64,000 nt of DNA from DATHZQ01 sp963823505. GTDB taxonomy: Bacteria > Actinomycetota > Acidimicrobiia > Spongiisociales > UBA5794. The notes beneath the pieces are model-generated. The model was not told the origin of the DNA. It saw nothing but the letters and a program-made list of their open reading frames with translations, and made no database searches. The stretch is taken from assembly GCA_963823505.1 (NCBI GenBank), contig CAWGLY010000006.1, positions 434,001 through 498,000 of the forward strand, in the 5' to 3' direction. Positions 17,073 through 25,315 of this stretch are shown piece after piece. Every line of letters starts with the position of its first letter. Position 1 is the first letter of the stretch. The position numbers were made by a program, and so were the translations under genes.

Positions 17073-17975
17073 ATGGGTGTACCGCCGGTGCGGCAGGTTG
17101 CGATCCTTGGCACGGTGTGCATCTCCGTGTCAGCGGTGCTGGTCGTGCTTGCAGAGGTCGCACCGATAACCTCGGCGTTCTTTCGGGCGGCGTATGCCCT
17201 CCCAGTCCTGTTGGCAATCGGTTGGTTCCTGCGCACCCAGGACCCACGCTCGAGCCGGATGCGCCTGGGTGCCGCGGTCTCGGGCACATTGCTGGCTGCC
17301 GACCTCTTCTTCTTCCACAGCGCCATCGATGCGATCGGTGCCGGGCTCGCCACCGTTGCCGCGCACACGCAGGTGGTCTTCGTGGGCGCGTTCGGCTGGG
17401 TGCTCTATCGCCAGATGCCGACACGCCGGACGTTCGTCTTCGGCGCGGTGATCTTCACCGGCGTCAGCCTCATCTCGGGGCTCGGTCGGGATGGCGCATA
17501 TGGCGACGAACCGGTCCGCGGCGTCATCTACGGCGTCATCGCCGGGTCGCTCTACGCGGCGTTCATGCTCGGGCTCCAAGCCTCCAATCCCGGTGGCCGC
17601 GGACCTGCGATACGGGTGCTGGCCGATGCAACCATCGGGACGATGCTCGGCGCCGCCGTCATCGGTGCCATGACCGGAGACCTCGACCTCGCCCCGTCGT
17701 GGCCCTCCCATGGGTGGCTCATCGTGCTGGCGCTCACGGTGCAAGTCCTTGGCTGGGCGCTGCTCACCTACTCACTCCCCCGGCTGCCGGCCATCACCGT
17801 CTCCCTGATCATCCTCGGCCAGCCGATGCTTGCCGTGCTCTGGGGATGGCTTCTGCTCGACGAGAGCCTCTCCGTGGTCCAGCTGGCGGGCGTGGTCCTG
17901 GTCCTCGTCGGACTGTTGGCGGTCAACGCCCAGCGGACGTTGATCGTGGAGAAGGAAGCGGCCACAGCACCCTGA
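17073..17975 (+). CDS. EamA/DMT-family transporter
   Basis: A 300-residue integral membrane protein with about ten hydrophobic helices arranged as two EamA repeats (about 10-130 and 150-285). Landmarks are AFFRAAYALPVLL in the first repeat and LPRLPAITVSLIILGQPMLAVLWGW followed by LAGVVLVLVGLL at the end of the second, typical of drug/metabolite exporters. The substrate is unknown. It starts at ATG 17073 and stands alone on the plus strand. Confidence 0.88.
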   Translation: MGVPPVRQVAILGTVCISVSAVLVVLAEVAPITSAFFRAAYALPVLLAIGWFLRTQDPRSSRMRLGAAVSGTLLAADLFFFHSAIDAIGAGLATVAAHTQVVFVGAFGWVLYRQMPTRRTFVFGAVIFTGVSLISGLGRDGAYGDEPVRGVIYGVIAGSLYAAFMLGLQASNPGGRGPAIRVLADATIGTMLGAAVIGAMTGDLDLAPSWPSHGWLIVLALTVQVLGWALLTYSLPRLPAITVSLIILGQPMLAVLWGWLLLDESLSVVQLAGVVLVLVGLLAVNAQRTLIVEKEAATAP

Positions 17976-18355
17976 GAGGCCGGCGACAACTCCCCATCCC
18001 CCGGCCGAGCACCTCCTCGGAGCATGCCGGGACACGTTCCGGCTCCGCAACGCCCGGTGGCCGCCAACCGTCGCCAACCCGCACCGAGCCTGGACCGCCG
18101 CGTGGAGTGAGTACGTGCAGGTGTACCGCATCCATTGGGCGACTATCGCCGCCGCCGGCGACGCATCCACAGGTTCTGGGCCCCGCTCACCGGGGACGAA
18201 GCGATCGACGCGGCCTGGCACTCAGACCACTGGGGTTGGCGGTGACGGGCGAATGCCGAGGGCGGCGACGAACTCATCGGCATTGAGCGACGGCAGGCTG
18301 CACGCCAACGAACATCGGTGACTCCACACTTCGTTCGATCCCTCCCGCGCGATCT
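17976..18355. other. Gene-free region, possibly with decayed coding sequence
   Basis: No intact gene is supported here. On the plus strand, WTAAWSEYVQVYRIHW (around 18090-18140) and, in another frame, HRFWAPLTGDEAIDAAWHSD (around 18165-18235) look protein-like and would join by a single frameshift, so a broken gene is possible. I could not assign a family. The region ends at the diverged copy of the 107-bp element. Confidence 0.3.
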
Positions 18356-18462
18356 CTGAGAGAGTGTTGATCAATGTCAGTTCGGACTCGTGTCCGAGTT
18401 CGTGACCGGCGCCCCGCCGGCCAAGCGAGCCCACACGACGATTCGATCCGCACTCTCCTAAG
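18356..18462. repeat. Diverged copy of the 107-bp inverted-repeat element
   Basis: Alignment with the copies at 36670, 51818 and 53181 is clear at both ends (TGTTGATCAATGTCAG on the left, ACGACGATTCGATC and CTCTCCTA on the right), with a changed centre. The centre still contains self-pairing arms (GGACTCG/TGTCCGAG and CCGGCG/CGCCGG). Its right terminus supplies the TAG stop of the minus-strand gene beginning at 18458. Confidence 0.75.
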
Positions 18463-19228
18463 CCAACCGCGGGAACAGCTCAGGGAGCCGCTTGAAGAAC
18501 CTCGACCTCGGCAGGGCGTCTGTGGCACCGAGCGCTTTGGCTGCTGCGAGGGCGAAGTCGTCGACGTGTGGCCCGAACGCAACCACGTTGAGTCGGTGCG
18601 GCTGCAACAGCCTGAGGATGTCGTTCGCCATCGGATGGGTGAGATCGACGAACACGACGACGGGGCGGACCGCGGCAAGACCCGTCGCGACGGCTCCCGG
18701 ATTCCTCCATATCACCAGCTCGTGGCCCGCCGACTCGGCGGCACTCGCAATCCGAGTGCGATCCATGAGGTCCGTGCCCACCAATACCGCAACCAGCCCG
18801 GAGCGGGGTTCGGTCCGAGGCACCACACCCGCCACCGCCTCGGCGCGGGCGATGCCCCACGCCACGTGCGCCTGCCAGGCGTCTTCGCCGAGCTCGCGGG
18901 ACGTCATCGGAGCTACAGCCAGCACATCTCCCGGCAGCGCCGCAGTCGCCGCATCGTCCCGCACCGCCGGCGCGGCTCCAGCGGCGAGAGCCGCCTCCGT
19001 CGGAAACGCCAACGCTTCGCGGAACAACTCCAGGGGAGACGCCTGCTGCTCGTGCGACGGTGCGGCCGCCCACGTCGCCATCGCATCAGCAAGCCACGCC
19101 TCCCCCTCCGCTGTTGCGGCTACGAGGTCGCCCGCGTGGTCGAACACGCGGAGAACGTAGGGTGCGTACGCGGCAACGAAGGCTCCCGCCACTCCACTGC
19201 TGGCTCGTCGATACGCTGCGTCGTCCAC
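18458..19228 (-). CDS. Two-domain protein with receiver-like C-terminus, function unknown
   Basis: About 256 residues. The N-terminal half (to about residue 140) is alanine-rich and helical, with no recognised family. The C-terminal half, from SGLVAVLVGTD on, has response-regulator-like alternation, with VVVFVDLTHP placing an aspartate (about 195) where receivers are phosphorylated, then VVAFGPHVDD. The conserved pair of acids after the first strand is not clear (GTD only). I preferred GTG 19228; an in-frame GTG at 19291 would nearly reach the divergent gene. The stop codon lies in the repeat element. Confidence 0.6.
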   Translation of the reverse strand: MDDAAYRRASSGVAGAFVAAYAPYVLRVFDHAGDLVAATAEGEAWLADAMATWAAAPSHEQQASPLELFREALAFPTEAALAAGAAPAVRDDAATAALPGDVLAVAPMTSRELGEDAWQAHVAWGIARAEAVAGVVPRTEPRSGLVAVLVGTDLMDRTRIASAAESAGHELVIWRNPGAVATGLAAVRPVVVFVDLTHPMANDILRLLQPHRLNVVAFGPHVDDFALAAAKALGATDALPRSRFFKRLPELFPRLA

Positions 19229-19306
19229 CGCATCAGGATACGGCCGGGCCGGTGCACCCCCACACGACGTAGAGTTATCGTGCCGAACCACACCAGAAGG
19301 GACTCC

Positions 19307-20122
19307 ATGCGCAAGCCATTCCTCATCGCCTTCGGGCTCATGCTCCTCACCACGGCGTGCAGGGCAGAGGCCAATTTCCTCCTCAACGTGGCCGAGGACG
19401 GCTCCGGCGACATCACCATTGAGCTGGGCATCGATGATGAGCTCCTCGAGCTCGTCGAGGCGTTTGGCGGCGGCGCAGACGACATCCTCGGCGTCGTGCC
19501 GGACGGCACAGATGTCGTCACCCGGACCGAGGGCGACATGACGTTCTACGCCGGCACCGAGCCGTTCTCCGACCCGACGGAGCTGCTCGAGACCGCCGGC
19601 ATTCTGGAGGAAGCGGACGCAACGTTCCAGGAGTTGGATCTCGTCGTCGAAGACGGAGGCGCAACGCTGAATGCCGTCATCGAGACTCCCAACGCCACTG
19701 AGACCCTCGAAGGGCTCGGCGCAGGCGACCTCGGTGGCTTCGGCGATATCGGCGCCGACGTATTCACCTCCAGCCTGGTCGTTGCGCTACCGGGCGACCT
19801 CGTCGAGACCAACGCTGACGAGATCCTGCCCGATGGCCGCCTCCGGTGGGACATTCCGTTGCTTGGCGGCGTCGTGAGCGTGATGGCCGTCACCGAGACC
19901 GCAGGCGGAGGCTTCCCATGGGGTCTCGTGCTCGGCATCCTCGGTGCGGCACTGGTCATCGGTGCGGCCGTCTTGTGGGTCCGCCACAGGCAATCCGGAT
20001 CGGTCGACGCCGTCGAGGCGACACCCGTGCCGGAACCGCCCTCATCGGTATTCGAGTCCATGCCGTCGAAGCCCGACGACATCACGCCAAAAGACAGGGA
20101 CAACCCGATCGACTCCATCTGA
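19307..20122 (+). CDS. LppM-like lipoprotein with C-terminal TM helix
   Basis: A 271-residue protein with a lipoprotein signal: basic start, hydrophobic core and lipobox LTTAC with C18. The domain after it (about 20-195) has the strand pattern of mycobacterial LppM (ANFLLNVAEDGSGDITIELGI at its start). A TM helix lies at about 203-225, followed by RHRQSG and a short Pro-rich cytoplasmic tail. LppM proteins affect phagocytosis and surface lipids in M. tuberculosis; the role here is unknown. An AGAAGGGA ribosome site precedes the ATG. Its stop is four bases from the convergent CvpA-CAP gene. Confidence 0.75.
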   Translation: MRKPFLIAFGLMLLTTACRAEANFLLNVAEDGSGDITIELGIDDELLELVEAFGGGADDILGVVPDGTDVVTRTEGDMTFYAGTEPFSDPTELLETAGILEEADATFQELDLVVEDGGATLNAVIETPNATETLEGLGAGDLGGFGDIGADVFTSSLVVALPGDLVETNADEILPDGRLRWDIPLLGGVVSVMAVTETAGGGFPWGLVLGILGAALVIGAAVLWVRHRQSGSVDAVEATPVPEPPSSVFESMPSKPDDITPKDRDNPIDSI

Positions 20123-20125
20123 GGG

Positions 20126-21091
20126 TCAGCCCGTGAGCAGCACCACCGCAAGTTGACCAAGTGGCCCGTTGACCACGGCGACGCCTGCCTTCGTGACGTT
20201 GGCCTGATAGAGCACCGATGCAGCCTCAGGGTTGGCTTTCCAACCGTTGACCAGACTCGCCTCGGAGAGACCTATCCCCAACAGCTCGGCCACGGCGATG
20301 TGAGGAATGTCGGCGGCGTCGAGCCGGTCGCCGGGGTCGTGACCGAGCGCATCGACATGGGCGAACCAACCTCCGTCGTACATCGCCGTCCCATGTTCCT
20401 CGGCGATTCTTGCCAGCGCCGCGGCCGGCGTCAGCGGCGCCTCACCATTGAGGACGCGGGCTCGGTTGATGGCATCGAGCAGGTTCTCTGAGGCGGCAGC
20501 ATCGAGCCCTGGACGAGCGGGCATCGCGGTGGCGATATCCACCGTGCTCTCCCCCGGGTCGCCGAGTCGCACACTCCCGGTGTGCTCGCGCAGTCGCAAC
20601 GCACGACGTACGACCCGATCGCCGCCGACGATGCCGACGAATTGCTGCAAGGGCCGGTCTGGATCGACGAGATCGGCGGCGAGTGTCGAGGTGTCGATGG
20701 CGGAAGCCAACGGGCCTGGCGTCTGCGCCATCGCTGCCGCCGCCAGCAGCAGACCGACCACGATTGCGCCCTTCAGGAGGGCGATGCCGGACGCCGCAAG
20801 GCGGTGCAGCCAGATGTCGTTGTCACGCCGCGGCGGGAGCCACAGCCAGCGAAACAGCACGACGGCCAGCGTGCTCGTCGCAAACAGCAGCACGCCGATG
20901 ACGAGGCGGGTCGGATCCGGCGAGGTGTCGAACCGGTCGGAGATGAGACGGCCGACCGGTCGGGAGATGCGTACTGCAACAACGCCCCCGACGACGACAA
21001 TCGCCAGCCCGCTGGCTTCGCTCACGAGCCCGCGACGCCAGCCGTGCACGGCAAGTACCAGGAGAACGGCGCCGAGCACGAAGTCGAGCAT
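20126..21091 (-). CDS. CvpA-family membrane domain fused to a CAP/SCP1 domain
   Basis: A 321-residue fusion. The first half has about four TM helices in a CvpA/colicin V-production arrangement (DFVLGAVLLVLAVHGWRRGLVSEASG at the start). From about residue 195 a secreted CAP (YkwD-like) domain begins with LLDAINRARVLNGEAPL and contains EEHGTAMYDGGWFAH and the GVAVVNGPLGQLAVVLL ending. CvpA-plus-effector fusions (often with trypsin domains, as in MarP) are typical of actinobacteria and act at the envelope. ATG 21091 follows a TTG; it begins five bases after the AI-2E-type gene. Confidence 0.85.
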   Translation of the reverse strand: MLDFVLGAVLLVLAVHGWRRGLVSEASGLAIVVVGGVVAVRISRPVGRLISDRFDTSPDPTRLVIGVLLFATSTLAVVLFRWLWLPPRRDNDIWLHRLAASGIALLKGAIVVGLLLAAAAMAQTPGPLASAIDTSTLAADLVDPDRPLQQFVGIVGGDRVVRRALRLREHTGSVRLGDPGESTVDIATAMPARPGLDAAASENLLDAINRARVLNGEAPLTPAAALARIAEEHGTAMYDGGWFAHVDALGHDPGDRLDAADIPHIAVAELLGIGLSEASLVNGWKANPEAASVLYQANVTKAGVAVVNGPLGQLAVVLLTG

Positions 21092-21095
21092 CAAC

Positions 21096-22352
21096 TCACT
21101 CGCCGGTGACGGTCTCCGCCGTGCCGGTCTCGTCCTCAGCAGCCTCGGGATGAAGCTCGGGGGTGGAGGGGACCGCTTGCTCCCGCCGACCCTTGCCGTC
21201 GGGGGCTCGGCGGAGAGGGCCCTTGATGACCTCGCTCGGCCGAGACTCGATCAGCGCGTCCGAGGCTTCTTCCCACGACTGGCCGAGCACCCGGGTCCGC
21301 CACATGTGACCGGCCACGATCTTGATCGACGCAGTGACGGGCACGGCCAGCAGCACTCCCCACAACCCACCGATTGCACCACCGAGGATCAGCACGAGGA
21401 TGACCACGGCAGGGTGGAGCCTGACGGTGGCGCGCAGCACGGTGGGGCTGACGAAGTTGTTGTCGATCTGCTGGACGGCCAAGGCCACGACCGCAGCCCA
21501 GAGCGCCGTGGTCACCGACCCGGTGACCAGACCAACCATGACTCCGAGGAACCCGCCGACCCACGGGCCGACGAACGGGATGATGTTCAAGAACCCGGCG
21601 ATCATGCCGATGATGAGCCAGAAGTCGAGGCCGATCAGCCAGAATCCGAAACTCGTCAAGACCCCCACGATGAGCGCCACCACCATCTGGCCGCGCAAGA
21701 ACCCGCCGACGGCGGTGCCCAGCTGTCCGGAAACGTAGACCACCTCGTCTTTGTGGTCGGGCGGAATCAGCTCGATCGCCTCGTCCCGCAACCTCGGCAT
21801 GTCGATGAGGATGTAGAAGGCGATGACCGGAGCCAGGAAGAACACCAGGACTGCCTCGAGCACGCCAGATGTCACGGCACCGACCCGGTCGAGGACCGCG
21901 CTGAAGAACTGATCCTGGTTCTCGGGGTCGTTCACGAAGCGCTCGACCTTCTCGTACGACCAAAGGTCGACGTTGAAACCGACGCTGTCGACGAGATCCT
22001 CGATCTCCCGGCTCGAGTCCTCGTAGATGGTGGGAAAGTTCTCGGTGAGCTCGGCGGCCTGTGAGCTGACACTGGGCACGACCAGGAAACCCAGGAGAAC
22101 GATGCCGCCGACCAGGATGAGAAACCCGATCAGCGAACCGACGATGCGGGGAATGTGATTGTTGGCCAGCCGGCTGACGATGGGGTTGACGATGTACAGA
22201 AGCGCGATCGAGACGACCACAGGGGCCAGCAGGACCTCCGTACGCCCCAACAACCACACCGCCGCCCACAGGACCAAGAGCATGCCAACGATGCTCCATG
22301 CCACCAGTCCCCCACGGGTGATGATGTCGCTGAGCTGCGGCTTGGTATCCAC
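21096..22352 (-). CDS. AI-2E family (PerM-type) transporter
   Basis: A 418-residue membrane protein of the AI-2E/PerM family: N-terminal TM pair, an extracytoplasmic loop (about 85-145, ELTENFPTIYEDSS), a TM with FFLAPVIAFYILIDMP, and the conserved GFLNIIPFVGPWVGG segment followed by QQIDNNFVSPTVL. The tail (about 345-418) is polar. A GGGAGG site seven bases before GTG 22352 favours that start over the GTG at 22373. Transport substrate (autoinducer, auxin-like compound or ion) is not predictable. Confidence 0.88.
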   Translation of the reverse strand: MDTKPQLSDIITRGGLVAWSIVGMLLVLWAAVWLLGRTEVLLAPVVVSIALLYIVNPIVSRLANNHIPRIVGSLIGFLILVGGIVLLGFLVVPSVSSQAAELTENFPTIYEDSSREIEDLVDSVGFNVDLWSYEKVERFVNDPENQDQFFSAVLDRVGAVTSGVLEAVLVFFLAPVIAFYILIDMPRLRDEAIELIPPDHKDEVVYVSGQLGTAVGGFLRGQMVVALIVGVLTSFGFWLIGLDFWLIIGMIAGFLNIIPFVGPWVGGFLGVMVGLVTGSVTTALWAAVVALAVQQIDNNFVSPTVLRATVRLHPAVVILVLILGGAIGGLWGVLLAVPVTASIKIVAGHMWRTRVLGQSWEEASDALIESRPSEVIKGPLRRAPDGKGRREQAVPSTPELHPEAAEDETGTAETVTGE

Positions 22353-22485
22353 TGAGTCGCCTCCCTTTGGCACCCCGACGTTAGGCGAGCGCGGACCAGG
22401 AAGGGTGCTTCAAACGCCGCCGCGTGCTTGTGAGCTCCCCACCGGGAGCGGGCGAATCAACGGTCGATGCCGCCGGGACACGGAC

Positions 22486-22737
22486 TCAGCCGGCCCCGTC
22501 GCTCCCCGCCCTGCGGGCGAGGCTGTCGAGCCGCTCTCGGCGCATCCTGCGCAAGCGATGCACCACCAGCGGTGCGTGCCGCACCGCTTCGCGATCGTCC
22601 ATGAGCCGGCGCAGCGCCTGGTAGTAGCGGGTTGCACTCATATCAACGTAGTCGCGAATGGCCTGATCCTTGGGCCCCGGGTACATCCACCACGAGCCCT
22701 CAAAATCGAGCACCTTGCGATCCTTCTCACTGAGCAT
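22486..22737 (-). CDS. DUF3263 protein
   Basis: An 83-residue actinobacterial protein. The diagnostic DUF3263 run is present: LDFEGSWWMYPGPKDQAIRD followed by MSATRYYQALRRLMDD, which looks like a helical DNA-binding unit, then a basic helix VVHRLRRMRRERLD. The upstream frame is open to 22917 but carries no family sequence, so ATG 22737 is used. Function is unknown in all members I know of. Confidence 0.85.
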   Translation of the reverse strand: MLSEKDRKVLDFEGSWWMYPGPKDQAIRDYVDMSATRYYQALRRLMDDREAVRHAPLVVHRLRRMRRERLDSLARRAGSDGAG

Positions 22738-23023
22738 GAGAAGAGCGTATCGAAGGGGTACGACAGAAACGCGGATTTGCGCTTTGGCCGAGCCTTGCGA
22801 GGCTGCCGCGGCGCTTCGCCGAAGGGACAGCACGAGCCTGCTCGCCGGCGTCAAGTCGCTGCGCATCACCTCAGACGCCAAGTGAGCGTGCGGCCGCGGC
22901 CCGTGCGGCCGTCCCACTGCGGGATGCGTACCAGTCTGCCGTGAAGCTACCTACGCCGCACTGTTGTCCGCTCGATGAGCCGGGCGCAACAGCGGGGCGG
23001 CCCCATTGTCCCGCCACGAGGAT
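22738..23023. other. Intergenic region between the DUF3263 gene and a small membrane protein gene
   Basis: No gene is supported. A G/C-rich self-complementary patch around 22886-22912 (GTGCGGCCGCGGCCCGTGCGGCC) could form a hairpin and may help end transcription of the small gene on the minus strand upstream; it has no T tract. Confidence 0.3.
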
Positions 23024-23338
23024 TCAGCCCTTCGGTGTGTCTTCGCCGGCCTCCTCGTCGGCCACGGTCTGAGCAGCGTCCACAACCTCGGCTGCATCGC
23101 CATCGTCCACGACTTCATCTTCGTCGCGGAGCGCTCCCTTGTCGCGCATCGCCGACACGACCTGGTCGGCCACGGCAGCACGCTTCTCCTCGGGGATACG
23201 GTCAGGCAGCTTGCTGTCGAGCTTGCCGCGAACCTCGGATTCGGTCAGGCCTTGCCATTCGGCCTTCTGGCCGGCAACCATCTTCACCACAGCCGCAACG
23301 ACGGCAGCGACCACGGCGATCTTCATGAGCTTCTTCAC
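23024..23338 (-). CDS. Small membrane-anchored acidic protein, function unknown
   Basis: A 104-residue protein with an N-terminal signal-anchor (KKLMKIAVVAAVVAAVVKMV) and an acidic C-terminal tail rich in D, E, V and A. The middle segment LTESEVRGKLDSKLPDRIPEEKR is helical. It starts at GTG with a GAGAGAGGA site eight bases upstream. No family recognised. Confidence 0.65.
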   Translation of the reverse strand: MKKLMKIAVVAAVVAAVVKMVAGQKAEWQGLTESEVRGKLDSKLPDRIPEEKRAAVADQVVSAMRDKGALRDEDEVVDDGDAAEVVDAAQTVADEEAGEDTPKG

Positions 23339-23415
23339 GATCGGTCCTCTCTCTTCGCGCAGGACCAGTGTATGAGTGTCGCCGCCTGCCCGATTCCGAT
23401 GACCGCGGCTCCGAA

Positions 23416-24360
23416 TCAGTCCAGCCGGTCCAGGTCGAGGCGTTCGTGCTCGGCTTCGACCCCGGCCTCGGCGATCTGGCGGTATGCGGCGGGTACGCGA
23501 TAGCGCTCGAAGTCGAACAAGGTGCCCTTGTAGAACTTGGTCTGGTCCAGATCGATACGAGCGACGATGACCTCATCCCCCGTCGTCACTGCTTGCCTGA
23601 CGATCTGGCCCGAAGGGGCGATGATTGCGGATTGGGCGAGAGACTCGACCCCTTCCTCAACGCCGCCCTTCGCCACACCGATCACGTAGGTGCCGTTCTG
23701 GTAGGCGCCGGCCTGCATCACGAGGTGGTTGTGAAACGACTGGAGCGGCGTCTGGGTCCGGTCCGGTGCGTAGTGCAGCGGCGTGTTGTATCCGATCACG
23801 ACCAGCTCGACGCCGCGCAGGCCCATCACGCGGTACGTCTCAGGCCAGCGGCGGTCGTTACAGATCGCCATACCGACGACGGCGTCGAAGGCCCTCCAGA
23901 CAGGGAAGTCATCGCCGGGTTCGAAGTAGCGCCGCTCGGCATGCTGGAACTCGCGCCATGGCTCGAACTCCTTGTGGCCTGGGATGTGCACCTTCTTGTA
24001 CACACCGACGGTCCGGCCGGCTGCGTCGACCATGTGATAGACGTTGAAGCGGTGGCCGTCGTCGGTCTTGAGGGCATACCCGATGCTGAATCCCACGCCG
24101 AGCCGCAGGGCCTCGTCCCACAGCGGCTGCGTGTGGGCATTCGGCATTTGCGTCTCGTAGAACTCGTCGGCCTCTTCGACGGGCACGACCCATCTGGGGA
24201 AGAACGTCGTGAGGGCCAGCTCGGGGAATGCCACGAATTGTGCGTTCTGCCCGGCTGCGTCACGCAACAAGTCGACCAACCTCTCGACGACTTCGTCGCG
24301 CGAGTCGGCGCGCTGTATCGGCCCCATTTGGGCAGCAGCGACGGTGAGGTATCTGGCCAT
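23416..24360 (-). CDS. Carbon-nitrogen hydrolase, N-carbamoyl-D-amino-acid hydrolase-like
   Basis: A 314-residue nitrilase-superfamily enzyme with the Glu-Lys-Cys triad at E47 (FPELALTTFFPRW), K122/K123 (YKKVHIPGHKE) and C167 (ICNDRRWPE). The sequence around the triad (FFPRW, HIPGHKEFEPWREFQHAERR, YNTPLH) matches N-carbamoyl-D-amino-acid amidohydrolases of hydantoin metabolism, which release CO2, ammonia and D-amino acid. It is divergent from a second nitrilase at 24441 with 80 bases between the starts. No hydantoinase is adjacent, so the physiological substrate is inferred only. Confidence 0.85.
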   Translation of the reverse strand: MARYLTVAAAQMGPIQRADSRDEVVERLVDLLRDAAGQNAQFVAFPELALTTFFPRWVVPVEEADEFYETQMPNAHTQPLWDEALRLGVGFSIGYALKTDDGHRFNVYHMVDAAGRTVGVYKKVHIPGHKEFEPWREFQHAERRYFEPGDDFPVWRAFDAVVGMAICNDRRWPETYRVMGLRGVELVVIGYNTPLHYAPDRTQTPLQSFHNHLVMQAGAYQNGTYVIGVAKGGVEEGVESLAQSAIIAPSGQIVRQAVTTGDEVIVARIDLDQTKFYKGTLFDFERYRVPAAYRQIAEAGVEAEHERLDLDRLD

Positions 24361-24440
24361 GGGTGATCCTTGATCGGCGAGCGCAGCGTAGTCCCGGACC
24401 GCAAGCGATAATGGCGGCCATCCCGAAGCAGGAGCCCCAA

Positions 24441-25283
24441 ATGAGCCGATCCGTCCGCGCCGCTCTGATCCAATCCGCGTGGACCGGCGACAAGGAATCG
24501 ATGGTCGAAAAGAACATCAAACTCGCTCGCGAGGCGGCGGCACAAGGAGCCCAGGTCCTTTGCTTTCAGGAGATCTTCAGCAGCTCATACTTCTGCAACG
24601 TGCAGGACCCGCAGTACTACGACGAGGCCGAAGAGATCCCCTCGGGGCCGACCATCCAGAAGATGGTTGCCCTCGCCAAGGAAACCGAGATGGTCCTGAT
24701 CGTGCCGATCTACGAGCGGGTCGACGAGGGTACGTTCTTCAATACTGCGGCGGTCATCGATGCCGGCGGATCGTTCCTCGGCATCTACCGCAAGACCCAC
24801 ATCCCTCAGGTCGAAGGGTTCTGGGAGAAGTTCTACTTCCGCCCAGGCAACCTCGGCTACCCCGTTTTCGACACCGCCGTCGGGCGGATCGGCGTGTACA
24901 TCTGTTACGACAGGCATTTCCCAGAGGGATGGCGCGTCCTCGGCCTCAAGGGAGCCAAGATCGTCTTCAACCCGTCTGCCACGACGCGAGGGCATTCCCG
25001 CTACTTGTGGGAACTCGAACAGCCGGCGGCGGCCGTCGCCAACGAGTACTTCGTCGCGGCGATCAACCGCGTCGGCGCTGAGGGGTTGACCGACACCGAC
25101 TACTACGGGTCCTCGTATTTCGCCAGCCCTCGCGGCCAACTGATCGGCGGCCACGCCTCGGACACCGACGACGAGGTCCTGGTACGCGATCTCGACATGA
25201 GCTTGATCGAGGACGTCCGGAGACACTGGGCGTTCTATCGCGACCGCCGGCCGGACGCCTACGGAGACATCGCACAACAGTGA
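24441..25283 (+). CDS. Carbon-nitrogen hydrolase, beta-ureidopropionase-like
   Basis: A 280-residue nitrilase-superfamily amidohydrolase with triad E44 (CFQEIFSSSYF), K118 (YRKTHIPQVEGFWEK) and C155 (YICYDRHFPEGWR). The EIFSSSYFCNVQ segment and GFWEKFYFRPGN resemble beta-ureidopropionases and N-carbamoylputrescine amidases, which act on N-carbamoyl amines. I chose ATG 24441 because the conserved sequence starts there; the frame opens at 24363. Together with the divergent gene it suggests degradation of pyrimidine- or hydantoin-derived carbamoyl compounds. Confidence 0.85.
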   Translation: MSRSVRAALIQSAWTGDKESMVEKNIKLAREAAAQGAQVLCFQEIFSSSYFCNVQDPQYYDEAEEIPSGPTIQKMVALAKETEMVLIVPIYERVDEGTFFNTAAVIDAGGSFLGIYRKTHIPQVEGFWEKFYFRPGNLGYPVFDTAVGRIGVYICYDRHFPEGWRVLGLKGAKIVFNPSATTRGHSRYLWELEQPAAAVANEYFVAAINRVGAEGLTDTDYYGSSYFASPRGQLIGGHASDTDDEVLVRDLDMSLIEDVRRHWAFYRDRRPDAYGDIAQQ

Positions 25284-25315
25284 CAGAATCGTGAGCGCGA
25301 TCGGCGTCGATCCGG

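Noticed and set aside
18374..20122. A 582-codon plus-strand open frame spanning the receiver-like gene and the LppM-like gene
   Set aside because: Only its last 271 codons (from ATG 19307, with lipobox and ribosome site) code; the first part is high-GC antisense to the minus-strand gene and has no protein-like composition.
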